A DNA stretch of 13,967 nucleotides from Pseudomonadota bacterium. Its GTDB lineage: Bacteria > Pseudomonadota > Alphaproteobacteria > Caulobacterales > Caulobacteraceae. Location: positions 1 through 13,967 of the forward strand of contig JAFAEC010000014.1 in the NCBI GenBank assembly GCA_023424215.1, given 5' to 3'. A model generated the notes under the pieces. The model searched no databases, was not told the origin of the DNA, and worked only from the letters and a program-made list of their open reading frames with translations. This document shows positions 13,778 through 13,967 of this stretch, one piece after another; the stretch's first letter is position 1, and each line of letters opens with the position of its first letter. The position numbers and the translations under genes were made by a program.

Positions 13778-13967
13778 CTACTGCTGATCCAGCGGCTGCG
13801 GGCGGGTGGTGATCGGCGCGTCCGGGTCCGCCGGGGGACGCTCCGCGACGGTCGGCGGCGGTCCGGCGGGCGCGGCCGGCTCCGGCGGAACAACCACCAC
13901 CACGGGCTCCGGTCCGACGGCCGGGGCCGGCGGCGGGGCGACGGTAGTCGCGGCCGGAGGCTGGACC
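13778..13967 (-). CDS. C-terminal end of a protein with a Pro/Ala-rich tail (partial)
   Basis: A minus-strand frame is open from the window edge to TAG at 13780-13778, giving 62 residues. The translation is a low-complexity tail rich in Pro, Ala and Val, with short motifs such as PEPVVVVVPPEP and ending ITTRPQPLDQQ. Such tails are typical of periplasm-facing linkers or C-termini of envelope proteins in this group. The body of the gene lies off the window, so no function can be given. Support comes from the long open frame, the tight convergence with the 13399 gene (1-bp gap) and the GC-rich codon use. At this GC content a chance open frame cannot be excluded. Confidence 0.6.
   Translation of the reverse strand, partial: VQPPAATTVAPPPAPAVGPEPVVVVVPPEPAAPAGPPPTVAERPPADPDAPITTRPQPLDQQ

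Overview
The window is about 14 kb of GC-rich (roughly 70% by eye) bacterial chromosome. It reads as a core region of an alphaproteobacterium, most likely Caulobacteraceae (Brevundimonas, Caulobacter or Phenylobacterium type). The grounds are: (i) the gene run chvI-chvG-hprK-EIIA(Man)-HPr, an alphaproteobacterial hallmark; (ii) a histidyl-tRNA synthetase with the atypical alphaproteobacterial motif 2; (iii) a tRNA promoter whose -10 box resembles the Caulobacter housekeeping consensus. The genus is inference. I see no transposase, integrase, phage gene, CRISPR array or other sign of an accessory island.

Layout. Bases 1-337 hold no gene I can call, but contain a strong bidirectional terminator and a perfect small palindrome abutting the hisS stop. 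Minus-strand genes then run leftward: hisS (338-1831), a DUF418 membrane protein (1870-3129), a four-helix membrane protein of unknown function (3209-3781) overlapping by 4 bp a 3-hydroxybutyryl-CoA dehydrogenase (3778-4656), and a YggT protein (4784-5089). A plus-strand tRNA-Ala(CGC) with its own promoter sits at 5237-5312. Next come a minus-strand lipocalin lipoprotein (5373-5951) and the five-gene signalling cluster (6000-9523, transcribed chvI, chvG, hprK, EIIA-Man, HPr). Divergent from chvI is a 571-residue protein of unknown function (9700-11415). It converges on a zinc-ribbon protein (11422-11751). A tight ArsR-SRPBCC-GST operon (11830-13309) follows. A 125-residue unknown plus-strand gene (13399-13776) ends one base from the stop of a partial minus-strand gene with a proline/alanine-rich tail (13778 to the window edge).

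How the genes work together. ChvG/ChvI is the envelope and acid-stress two-component system (the BvrS/BvrR family). The downstream HprK, EIIA-Man and HPr are regulatory PTS components without any sugar-transport permease. HPr keeps both the phospho-histidine and the regulatory serine, and HprK is the short, C-terminal-domain-only form. Five gene junctions overlap by exactly 4 bases (ATGA or GTGA), implying translational coupling. The ArsR regulator probably controls its own operon, and a perfect ACTTAAGT palindrome lies just upstream of its start.

No clearly new multi-gene system is visible. The best candidates for undescribed biology are the 571-residue protein divergent from chvI, the membrane protein coupled to the dehydrogenase, and the short protein at 13399-13776.
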